Shown here one piece after another: positions 12,801-25,500 of a stretch of DNA of 64,000 nt (the stretch's first letter is position 1; the number at the start of each line of letters is the position of its first letter). The stretch is from Seriola aureovittata (lineage: Eukaryota; Chordata; Actinopteri; Carangiformes; Carangidae), in NCBI RefSeq assembly GCF_021018895.1, contig NC_079367.1, forward strand, positions 30,996,288 through 31,060,287. The letters are read 5' to 3'. The notes beneath the pieces were generated by a model, which saw only the letters and a program-made list of their open reading frames with translations, had not been told where the DNA came from and made no database searches. The position numbers were made by a program, and so were the translations under genes.

Positions 12801-14553
12801 TTCTGACCTAGTCTTGTATTGTTCAGTCTTAGTTGAATGTAACTGATAGGTAGTGTATGAAAAATAAGAAGAATTTAGTCCATGCATACTGGTTTGTTGT
12901 TGACCAGTACAAACCAGTATGCAGTGACATGTATAAAAGGCACAAGGACCAGTGTTATTTAGTGGATTATAATAATAGTCATGACTTGATTTATACTGCA
13001 CTTTTCAAAACAAAGTTACAAAGTGCTTTACATGGTTTTCAACAGGTCTTCAACGTAAAGAAGTAGAAATCAGGCATTAAAATCAGAGATTTAAAGTAAG
13101 ATAAATCCAAATGAAATTGAGTAAAATACTGCAAATATAACATAAAAACAATAATAAAAATCACTAAAAATAACAGTTGTAATAAAGAAAAAAAACATCT
13201 GCCTCCAAATTAAGAACGGCTTTTGTAAAAAGATGAGAAGTTACTGACTCTACAAGTCTCAGATCTTCAGACAGCAAGATCCAGAGCTGTGAAACCCAGT
13301 CTCCTTTGGTGTTTAACGGGGTCTTGGGAACAGCCAGTAGAGTCCTGTTTAAGGGTCTCAGCCTGAGCTCAGGAAATGTAACTGGGAGCTAAACTGTGAA
13401 GAGCTTTAAAAGCTGTAATAAAAATCATGATATCAATTCTAAAACTGACTAGTAACCAGTGAATAGAGGCCAACACATGGGTGATAAGATCCCATCTTCT
13501 AGTGTTTGTTTAAAACCAAGCAGCTGCATTTTGGACCAACTTAAGGTGTGAGGTCGTTTTTCAGATTTAAACACTTGATACCCTGACAGTATAAAAACAT
13601 GTACAACCTTCTCAAGATCAGGTCGTGTGAGAAAACAGCTGATCTTTGAGATTCTCCTCAGGTGATAAAGACACACAAACCCACACAGATATTACACCCA
13701 GGTTTCTGGCTGTGGGTTTTACTTTTGTAGACTGGGAGTCAAGATGTTTTGTCTGTCATTAAGCTGGAGAAGGTTTTGGGACTTGAAGCATTTTATTCCA
13801 GCCAGACAAGATAGTCAATAATGAAAGTTGGCCTCCGCACTGATCTTTAATAGGACATACTGTACATTTCTGTGTCATCTGCATAACAGTGCTATTGAAC
13901 ATTGTGTGAATGAAAGATGTGTCCCAGCAGCAGCATACTGTATATATACAGAACAGGAGGGGGCTAAGGATGGAGCCTTGGGGAACACCACAGGTCAGCA
14001 TGAGGAAGCATCAGTGACATGACCAAAAACATTGTGTTTGCTGAGCAGGATTTGAACCAGTCTGGGACAGTGTCCCTGATGCCGCTTTTCAAGGGGATCC
14101 AATAAAACAGAACGATCATCTGAGATCGACAGAATTGAAAATCAAACAGTCTCCTTCTTCAGCTGAAAGTCATAGGTCATTAGAAACTTTTTTAAACCAA
14201 TTTTAAATAAACAGGCTTCTCTGAAACAGTCATTTGCAGATAGGTCTAGTTATTGAAACCAGTAGGGTCAACAGGTTTTCTTAGAGGGGGGTTCACCCCT
14301 GAATGCTTAACACAGCCAGCTGAGTGAGAGCTGTTTATAGTGGATAACACTGTGGGAAATAAATATGTATAAATTCACATTCACACTCACATCCTGATCA
14401 GATGTCGTGCAGTTTATTAATCTGTTCTTTCTTTGCCCCCCTCCCTCTGTCTCTGTCTCATATTCCATCATTAATCATTAGCAGTTGAAAGCAACAGTAG
14501 CTGTCCTGTTGGTTTTGAGCAAGCCAATGGAACACAGTGTGTCGGTGAGTTTT

Positions 14554-14597
<44 letters not shown>

Positions 14598-16509
14598 TCA
14601 CACACACACGTACGCACAGTACTTTAGGTTAGAGGTCACAGACAGATGGTGACAATAGCTCAGGTGGAAGAGTCTGTATGTTAATGTGTACCTATTGGTA
14701 CTTGTATTTTACTTTAATGTTTCTCCTTAATACAATTTATACTTGCACCTCACTACATTTCAGGGAGAAATATTCTACATTTTACAGATTCAGGTGTTTA
14801 AGACTGGCGTCATCTCTGAACTTCTCACATGGTTCCATTAAATCGTTTGAGGCCAAACTTGGTAAAATTACCAAACCAGTGGACTAAACTAAGTGTACAT
14901 GACGTAGTTAAAGCAGCTACAAAAGCAAAATGACTCAGGATCAATCATATGATGATTTCATTCAGAATCATAACTCACTGACAGCAGACAGTTTAAAGTG
15001 GAGCGCATACTTTTACTTTTAATTCTGCAAGTACATTTTGCTGAGAATACTGCAGTACTTTTACTTAAACAGGATTTTGATTACAGGACTTTAATTCCAA
15101 TAAGGTATTTTTGGTATACTGGTACTACTGAGTACTTCTTCCACCGCTGCTGACAGAACAGATATTTCAAATGTCTACACAGGATGCATTACTAACTGTG
15201 GCCCTCTGAAAAACACATGTGATCTACAGTCGGACACTGAAACCTCCTGCTTTCATTATGAGTAGACACTGTTACAACCAGGTCTCTGTGGGTGAGATGC
15301 AACATGAAACCAGAGTGAATTGGCAACTGAAGTTATTCATTGCAGAATAATTGCAGAATAATTTTGACAGAACATGATTTGAATATACATGAAAATGTCA
15401 TGAAAACAAGTTCTCAATTATCTTCCTCTATCAAACCAAAGAAAAGCAGGACTAATAAAATATCAACACAATCTGTGGAGTCTCAGTCATCAGGTTTCAG
15501 AGTGTGAGGAGCTGCAACCTGACAAACAGGTTAAAAATTGTTACTGTTCATAGGTGGATTATATATATATTTATATATAATTATTATTTTATTATTATTA
15601 TTATTTTTTTTCATCCAAATGGTTAGAAGAATGTTGTGTGGCTGATTTAAACTCTACTGCTAATGATAAACAACAATAGTCAATAATTTCTTTATTAACC
15701 TTCTCTTTATTTCAGAGTGTTGGTCATCAGCACGTCATTTACCATCATATTTGTTGTTTTACTGACTGAATACTACATAATCTGTGTCCTGGTTTCTATC
15801 AGAGTGCCCACTTTGCTTATTCATGTCTGAAACTAGGATATGGTTGATTCTCCAGAAACCTGATTGTGTATTTAAACAAACTCAGTGTTACAAACTCAAC
15901 AGAGACCATAGCTGCTTCATGTTTGAGCTCATGTTGTGAGTGTGTGATAGCAGTATGTATGTCCACGTGCATGTGTGTGTGTTATTGTGCATGAATGAAT
16001 GTGTTCTTATCTGTCATACCTTTTAAATTACAAGACACACAGTAATATGACTGAAAAGTGTCAGCGTTTACAACACCCTCAATAACAAATGACAGACCTG
16101 ACAGAGCTGATCCTCCTCTTCAGCACCAACATCACACTAAGAGGATAAACTGGGCACACACATCTATTTTCTTCAAGAAGATTCAATTTCACATCATTTT
16201 CAGAAATTAAACTCACTTCAGAATCAACTTGATATTAAGTTTTGTCTTATTACAAATCTCATTAATCTCACTTATTCTGTCCAAATGTTCCTTACACCCA
16301 CATTTTAAAATAAATGCAGAGTCTCTTACACAGTTGGCTATTGTTCATGCGTTGTGTGTAAATGTGTGTGTGTAGATGTGAATGAGTGCCTTCAGCCAGG
16401 GCTGTGTGAGAACGGGATCTGTGTGAACACCAGGGGGAGCTATAGCTGTGTGTGTAGGGCGGGGTTCATCCTTGATGCCTCACATGGAATCTGCATCTGT
16501 AAGTAAGAC

Positions 16510-16557
<48 letters not shown>

Positions 16558-19500
16558 AGATGCTGCCGCCAGCTTGGGAATGAAATCAGGAATAACGCAG
16601 ACTCCAGACCAGGACTTCCTGAATCCATCTCAGCTCACTGTCTACAATCTGTTGGGAAAAAAAAGAATCCACAAACTGCTGCACAAGGTTTTGATTGAGA
16701 TCTTCATCGCGCACAAAGCAGAACAAACAAAACATCAGATTGTATACAACCCTGTACTGTCCTGTTGTCCTGCTGCACAATGACTCTTGGACGAATCTGA
16801 TGCCTCCCCTAGGTGATCAAAAAAACTGATCTGCTGACAAAAGGTACCCAAAATATTAATCTGATGCTGTGTAGCAATATTTTCCCCCCAATATACCAAC
16901 TAGTACATTTCCTGTGCAATAGCTCCTCCAACCTGAACAACCACACAGGTCGTTTTTTTTTCAACCCTTTGATACGACCCATAGGTGGGTCTCCTGAAAA
17001 AACACCCCTACAATGGCAGGTGTACCAGACCTTGGTTGTCAGGGATACACTAAATGCGTGGACTGTACCAACAGCAGCATACCTACATTTGTCACCATGG
17101 CTACTATAATAAGGGTCATGGCTTGGTTAAGTCTAGGAAAAGATCATGGTTTGGGTTAAAATAAGTACTTCCTCAACATTAGACGATCTTTGTTGTCATG
17201 GTTACAATATAAAAAGCTAAACTAACGTCATGCTCCTGTGTCATATTCATCCATCCACCACAACTTCGTCCTGACATGGACTTTGTCTTTATTTATAGTA
17301 TGTCACTGACCCTTTAATACTTAGAAAAGTCAAAGTCAGCAGAAGTCCACTCACCATCCTTCTGAATCCCTGCACGTCAATGGACGTCTTTGTAAGTGGG
17401 TTCTTTGTTCTGTTAGAGGTCAGTAGAACTCTTTGTTCTGCTGAACATCAGTGGAAGCTGGTGCTCAGATGGTTTTTATGAAGCCTGACTGGTGATCTGC
17501 TTATTCTGACTGGCATTCACTGAAAAGGAGGAGGAGGAGGAAGAGGAGGAGGAGGAGGAGGTGGGTCCGCTGCAGGATGCTGGTCTGCCTGGTAACCAAG
17601 GACAACGCTCTAATTAATCAAAGCTCAACGCTGGTTTATTAAGTCTGACTCATGTTTTGTCTGTGTTGCTTCCAAACTGTCTGGACTTGCTGTGGAGGGG
17701 TGTGTATTATATGTGTGTGTGTGTGTGTGTGTCTGTTTGGTCTCTGGTTGTCAGGTGTGTGTTTGTGTAAGTTTGCTTTTCTCCTAGACTCTACATTTAT
17801 ATATGACTTGTTTGTTTTGTCAGTTACGTTCTTAAGAAAAATTATCTTTGGTGGGATCTTTTTTCCAGGGAGTGAAGGTGGACAGTTTTGTGCTGCACAG
17901 AAGAAAAAAAACAGTGTGTATAAATGACAGTTCATAGTTTTATAGAGAGAAACAGTCTGTCACCTAACTCCCAATAAAACTCTCACAAATTTATACGTTC
18001 ATTTAAACAAACAAGATAGATAATGAGCTACGATAGCTTCCTTACTCACAGCTCAGTCAGTGACATGAGTTTACAAGTCAAAGGTCACTCCATGCGGAAT
18101 ATTTCCATTGGTTGACTTCGGCCCTGAAGCAAATACAGTAGTTGTAGTGAATCTTTTTCAGCATTTTAGAACCTGGTGTGACCAGACCTGTAGTTATTAT
18201 AGGAAAACTAATTAAACATGTTGTTAGATGTGTTCATTAGACTGTTCCCTCTCTATGTTGTTTCAGATGTAATTTGTACAGCACTTGGTTTCCATGAAAC
18301 AATACTGTACATTTGATATCAGGTATAAATTGAACAAATTAAAGTAGTATATAAATGGAATTTCTAGGAGACAGTTGCTCCGGCCGTCCTGACTGAACCT
18401 GTGGGTCTAACGCTGTCTTGGCTGCTTGGCTAAGTTTGTCGTCACTTATGTTGTTTGTCGTCTCAGTGAACATCTCTGTTTGTCTTTGTTATGTTGGCTT
18501 TCATTAAAGAGCACTTGAGTGCCTTATCTTCTAGCCTTGCTGCTGTGATGTACAAGTGTACTGCCGGGTGTGTCAGTACACTATGACATCACTGCTGGGT
18601 GTGGTTACAGGAGAAGAGAGAGGACAGAGAAATGCTGCTGTTCACTCTGATGTTAAGTTCCTTACCGTTTTATTTTAGCCACTGCCATCATTATGTCAAT
18701 GTTTTCATAGATTAGATCAGAGTCAAAATATCCAAGCAACTAATTGCACAACAAACTACATGCCATATTTTAATGTGAGAATGTATGAATGAATGTAAAT
18801 AAAGTAAAAAAAGCTGAAATTCTAAGCAATAAAACGGATCTCCTCTGTGAAACACAGGCAGGAGTTTTGCTGATATGACACCTTTGGTGTGTAGTGACCA
18901 TTAGCTGATGTTGGCTAATTTTGGATAAAATGTAGGTAGAAACTGTTATGTGACTGATATAACAAGTATTCAACTATTCTCCTCCAGTGCTACTATGGGC
19001 AGATTATAACAAAGTGTTCCCCTGGGCACAGACATGAAAAAAGCCTCCACCCCTCCTACTGAGTCTCTTTGTGGTTCTTTTGAGTTTCTTTGCAGTGGTT
19101 ATGTGTCTTTTGTGTATGTGTATGGTCATCTTATGTTTCTTTGTAGTTTCTGTGTGTCTCTTTGTGGTTGTCTTGAGTCTTGCTGTCTTGTTGTTTTGAG
19201 TCTTTTTGTGGTGGTTTTGTGTCGCTTTGTGTTTTTTTTTGTGTATATGTATGTTCATCTTACATGTCTTTGTACTGTAGATTCTTTCTTTCTCTTTGTG
19301 GTTCTTTTGAGTCTCTGTAGTGGTTTTGTGTCTCTTCTTAGTTTCATGTGTATTTTTTTTGAAGGTGAAGACTAGGGTGTCCCTAATATATTTGGTCCCT
19401 GGGCTTGTACCCATTCATTAATGGATCCATGACTGCCGCACTATACATTTCAGCATTTTCCATGATCTTGTTATGGTCACTGCCGTTGCAGTTCAGGAAA

Positions 19501-22500
19501 ATTTGCGTAGGCTCGCTAATTTGTATTTTTGTTGTTTGGTTCAAGAAGCTCTACCGTGCTGCCAGGGAGTTCAGAGTCAGAGAGATAAACACATTAAAAT
19601 ATGAACTAACATCAGTCAAATAGTTGAGAGCCTACCATCCTGTGATATCAATACAAGATGCTGCACATACCACCTTTACTCTCTGTTTTAATGAACGGTT
19701 TTTGCCTCATGGACGAGATCTCTGTTGATGTTGCTGCATCATTTTTCCTGCAGTCAAACCTCTGGAAATGTCTGAGCTTGCTTTATCTGTGTTGAGTCTC
19801 TGTCGAGGCTGCTCTGTTTGGATGTCTCTGTTGATTTCAGCCTGAACAGATCCGAGAACAGCATGAATTGATTCTGCATGCCACGCTCTGCCGATGCCTC
19901 AGCCCCAAGTCTGTTTGGATCCCAGACGAGCTCCGGGGTTTCTTCTTATAACACGTTTCCTATCTTCTTCTGTGTGTCCTCCACAGCCCAGAGTGTGATA
20001 TCAGAGGAGAAGGGTCAGTGTCACCGGGTCCTGGGCTCAGGTCAGGGTCCATCCTCCTGCTCCTTGCCCATCCTCAGGAACATCACCAAACAGATATGCT
20101 GCTGCAGCCGAGTCGGCAAAGCTTGGGGACCCGACTGCCAGAGGTGTCCTTACTTTGGTTCAGGTTGGTTAGCTCGCACTTGGTGAGTAGGGAAGCTAAC
20201 CCATTAACCTACTAGCCGACTGATAATTTAATGCCATGGGCAAGAGACTGCAGACCAGTTCTTATCTGCAGAACATTTCGCACCGCAGCAAAGCAGGACC
20301 ATGGAAAATATATCAAATCATGAATCAGCTCAACTCAGATCAGATCAGTCCTGGAGCTGGTAGCAGGGGAACTCAGACTACTTCTTTTTTCAAACATCAT
20401 TTGGCTGAATCAAAAGCTTTTGCCCTTATCACGGGTCAAACCGGAATAACAGTTTAAAAACCATTTTATATACATTTTCAAACTATACTGTAGGATAACT
20501 GCATCATTCAGTAATTGAGCCTTCATCATGTCACCTGTATTGTTTCCTTTCTTTGCTTCACACTTTTTTATCTCATGGTAAAATCCAAACAAATCAAACC
20601 AAAAGAACAAACTATAAATCCTATTCCAGTGTTATTTCTATCATATTGTATCAAAATTATTGAAAGTTCAGCTCTTCATTCAGTCCATCTGATAATAGTG
20701 TGTTTAATTTATCCTGTTTTAAAAGCAATAGATCCAGATTGGCAATTTGTTCATTCAATGTTTTCACGCCTCAAAAGTGCCGACTATAAATTGTGTGTTA
20801 CTCTGTTCTTTTGGTTGGTCCACCAATTCAGACTGAATAATCTCAGCAGCTATCAGAGAGTAATGAAATATGGTTCAGTTGTTCATGTTCCCCTGATGAA
20901 GAACTGTAATAACTTTGATCATCCTCTGACTTTTCATCCAGCACCATCATCAGGTCATTAACTTTTTAATTTGTCCAATATTGTTGTTACTGACTGCTTC
21001 CTAAAGATCATACAGACCTGAGGTGTTTCTGTACTTCAAAGGAGCTATTTGTCAATTCTGCTATTTGCATTAGCAGCTATTTACTCACCAGTGTAGAAGA
21101 AGTGTGAGTTCAGAATCAAACTTCATTCCTTTACTTACCAACAGCTGTCTCCAGAGGTGTAAACAAACACCAATGTTAACTCTTGTCTCTATCACGTCTT
21201 TTCTTCTACTAAAGTTAGCATGCTAACCAGCTAGCCCTGGCCCATCTCATCACGGTCCGATAGCGACTCACTGTAGAGTCCAGTCTGCCCTGAAGACGAA
21301 GCTGCTAAGAGGACGTGTTGTAACTTCTTGTATCATAAAGACAACAATCGCTGAAGCTCTTGTCATGTGACAACCACTACCATCTGCTCTCTGCAAGAAA
21401 CCATTTTCAGCAGCAGCAGAGAAAACTTAGATAGACCCTTCAAGCAGTGGTTACAAAGCAGCAGAAGTTATTTAAAATCCACAAGTAATTTTATTTACAA
21501 TGCAATAATTCACCAGCACAGCAAAAGTCATGTCAGGCATTCTAACATGAATGAAACTTAACATTGCTTCAGTATTTTCAAATTAAAAGTCCTACAGCCT
21601 TCCTTTTATCAGTAGGCTTTTAATGTGAAAAAGCATCAGGAAGTGTTACATTTTGTTGATGGTAACATAATCAGGAGCAGGGCAAAGAAGAAATGATATG
21701 TTAACAATGTAACTGAGAGTATGAAAACATTCATTCTGTTAGAGAAGAGGTGAGGTGAGTTAGGGTTAGGGTTAGATGTGTGTGATGTGTTAGAGCTGTG
21801 GACTTTATACAGGTACAAGTAATTTCGCCTTCAATGTGTGTGTTTTTTTTTTTTTTTTTTAGCCTCTTATTTGTTCAAGGGCTGTTATCTGAGTACCAGC
21901 TTTCAAAGGAGAATTTACAGTATTCTGTAGCTAACTGGAAGAACAGGAATAGTGAGTTTAGTCTTCCTGGTTCTTGTGCTGCAGTGGTTTAACTGAAAAC
22001 CAGACAAGAGTTAATTATAATCGCCCTCCGTGCTGTAGACGAAATGAGTGAGTTTCTATAAATCCGGACATGAAGGCTCTGGTTCTGTCTCTGTTTCAGG
22101 TGATGACTCTTTCTATATTAACTGAGATGCGTTATCACTTCTCCCTCTGTCTCTGCCTGCAGTGGCCTTTAAGGAGATCTGTCCAGCCGGTCCTGGTTAT
22201 CATTACTCAGCTTCAGCCCTGCAGTTCAACCAGAGAGTAACCCAACAGCTGGGGGGACGAGGAGCCCCACTGGTACCCCACGGCAGCCAGGAGAACCAGG
22301 AGAACCAGGGTAGCTACACTGTAAATAATGTTCCTGTAAAATAACAGTAAAGAGCTGGCAGCAGGGACGCCAGCAATATACTGTAATTTTACGGTATTCA
22401 TACTGTAAATTGACTTTACAGTAGTAGTCTGTAAACCAGAAATACAGTATATTTCTGTATTCAAACTGTTAAATGATTTCAGTCGAATACAGTAAAAAAA

Positions 22501-25500
22501 AAAAAAATGCAGCATATTTTTATGATTATTTGGAAATTACAATAATATTCTGTTTAACTTGTTACTTTAACATCTCACAGTTTACTGTAGACAGGCACAG
22601 TAGATAAAACAATAACTCAATTTCGCAGTTTCCTAAAATATCAGTCTTAAATGCAATCAATATTAGAACTTCATTATTCTCAGGGCTATAGACAATTGCT
22701 TTATATGTCAAGCAGGAAGATCATTTCCGGCTGCTTTTTAGTGCCACCGTATCAGTCTTAACGCTGAAATGTTTAACCTTAACTGAGTTGCAATGTTAAG
22801 ATTATGAAAGAAAAGCCACAGCTGATGCAAAACGGTTTGACAAATCATATACAGAGTTGGGAGAACTAACGTTAGGATATGTGAAGCGCACAGTGACAGA
22901 GAAATAAACAAAATGCATTTACAAAGAGTACAGAAAGTCAATATTTTCACAGCAATTTTCCGTTTTAAACGGAAAAATACAACCATATAAGCCTTGAGTG
23001 TCTCTTTCACCGAACTAGCTTGATTCCGTTAGCTCATTCTAAAACACACTTCATTAAAAGTCGACACAAACAAAATAAAACTCACCAAAACTATCTCTAG
23101 GCGATGTTCCAAAAATCCTATGGTTTGGTTGAAATAAATCGTTAACCACCGGGCAAGATATAATGTTGGCCTCTCCTTAACAGGTGCTGCTCCTCGGATG
23201 CAGACCAAGATTAAACAACAACAACAAAAAACAAAGTCCTAATATTGTTTCGGCTAGCCTATTCAAATCTAAGCATCACTGTATAACGACACAAACTCCT
23301 GAGCGTTATATCAAACATTCTTGGCAATATCAATAAGATAGCACCCACACAGGCAAAGAAAATAAAATTTTAATTCATTTACCGTTTAATTTTGTAGATG
23401 CAAGACCGGAATGATGGTGATTGTATTGTAATGGTACTATTTTATGCAGTTAAGCGCAAGCATACGTAAGTGATGTTCACAGGTAGTGATACGCAGTAAG
23501 AGGCTGGGAGTATTATCCCTACGCAACAGAAGTAGCTCAGGTACAGTTCAGTGAGTCTCAGTCCAGTGTTATGTTATGAGTGAATAAAGTCAACTAAGAT
23601 AGACACTGCGTCGTGACGATATTTCTACATAACACTACATGGTGTCAGAAGTTGTCTGAAATGGCGAAATTCCCACCTCCGGAGAGTTTTGACTTCTCGC
23701 GGCCAGAACAATGGCCGGAGTGGCGCCAACGTTTTCACCGCTACAGAATAGCAACGAAACTCAACAAAGAAGACGCAGAAGTACAGGTCTGTAGACTGCT
23801 CTACTCGCTTGGGAAGGAGGCAGAGCACGTTTATAAGACTTTCACATTTTCCGATGAGGAAGATCAGAATGATTATGAAACTGTGATGGAGAAACTGGAA
23901 AGCTACTTCGTGCCAAAGGTGAATACTATTCACGAAAGAGCTCGTTTCCATCAGCGCACTCAACATGCTGGGGAAACGGCGGAGGGATATATCAGGAGCC
24001 TGCACGAGCTAGCAGACACCTGCGCATTTGCTGAAGCCAAGGATGAAAATATCCGTGACAGGTTGGTCATTGGGATATTAGACAAAAGGCTATCAGAAAA
24101 GCTACAGCTGATACCTGACCTGACGCTCAATAAAGCGGTAGAGCTAGTGAGACAGTCAGAGCAAGTCAAACAGCACGTCAGTGAGCAAGGGGCTAATGCT
24201 AACTGTGCACAAGTCAGTGAAGTAGCATACAAGCGTCCGCCACCCAGAGATAAACAGAGGCACAATAACGGTCATGGATTCAATAAAGAGGCCAAGGCGA
24301 AACAAGCACAACACGTAAACAAAGGACACAAATGCTCTAGATGTGGTCGTGTGCATGCTAGAGAGGATAAGTGTGCAGCACGTAATGCTGAATGCCGCAA
24401 CTGCAAGAAACTGGGACATTTTGCAGTCGTTTGTCGCTCCCGTGTGGTTAACGAGGTAACTGCACCCGAAGAGGAAAGTGCACGGAGCCAAGTACACTTC
24501 CTTGGAGAAATCACAGACGTGGAGGATTCAAGCAATGCATGGACAGTGAAACTGCCAATACAAGGTATTGAAATAGACTTTAAGATTGATTCAGGAGCAG
24601 ATACAAGTGTCATACCAGAAGAGACATTTAATCAGCTACAGAATAAGCCAAAACTTAAGAAAACAGTGAACAAACTTGACAGCCCAGGTGGTAAACTGAA
24701 CTGTTTAGGTCACTTTGTAGCAACTACAATAAGAAAAGAGAAAAGATTCAGGTTCAAAGTGAATGTGACAAGAGGTTCACATAGCCACTTACTGAGTCGC
24801 AATGTTGCTAGTGCAATGGGCTTAATTAAGCGCATAGAGGAGATTAACTCTACTGTACAGCTGAAAGACTCTTGCCCAGATGAAGTGGGAAAACTGAAAA
24901 TAAAGCCCATCAAAATCACACTAAAAGAGGATGCAGTCCCCTACAGCGTGTCAACTGCCAGACGTGTGTCGGTGCCTATGCTGCCGAAAGTACGACAGGA
25001 GCTAGACCGCATGGTAAAGACCGGTGTTATTCAACCTATCAAAGAGCCGACGGAGTGGTGTGCTCCAATGGTTCCTGTACCCAAGAAAAACAAAGACCAG
25101 CCAAGATTGTGTGTTGATTTAAAAATGTTGAACAAAGCTGTGAAAAGGGAAAGATATGTCCTACCCACCATCGATGATATCCTGCCAAAACTCGCCGGTG
25201 CCAAGGTGTTCTCCCTTTTAGATGCAGCCAGTGGCTTCTGGCAGATACCGTTAGATAGCGAGAGTGCCAAACTAACGACATTCATTACTCCTTTTGGTAG
25301 GTTCTACTTCAATAGACTGCCATTTGGAATCACAAGTGCACCTGAAATCTTTCAGCGTGAAATGACAGAGCTCTTGCAGGACCATGAAGGCGTGGCCATT
25401 TACATGGACGATATCCTCATTTACTCTGACACAACAGACGAGCATGAAGTGAGACTTCAGAAAACCCTAGACACTCTCAAGAAAGCAGGTTTAAGATTAA

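Noticed and set aside
19034..19414. Lys/Thr/His-rich frame on the minus strand resembling a basic protein
   Set aside because: Comes from a degenerate tandem repeat; no complexity beyond the repeat unit.
20515..20961. 148-codon open frame on the + strand
   Set aside because: No recognisable domain, AT-rich, lies in an intron, and no conserved start context or repeat-element similarity; likely chance.
21758..21775. TTAGGG triplet repeats as a telomere relic
   Set aside because: Fewer than three units; similar short runs (5893-5904) occur by chance in introns.
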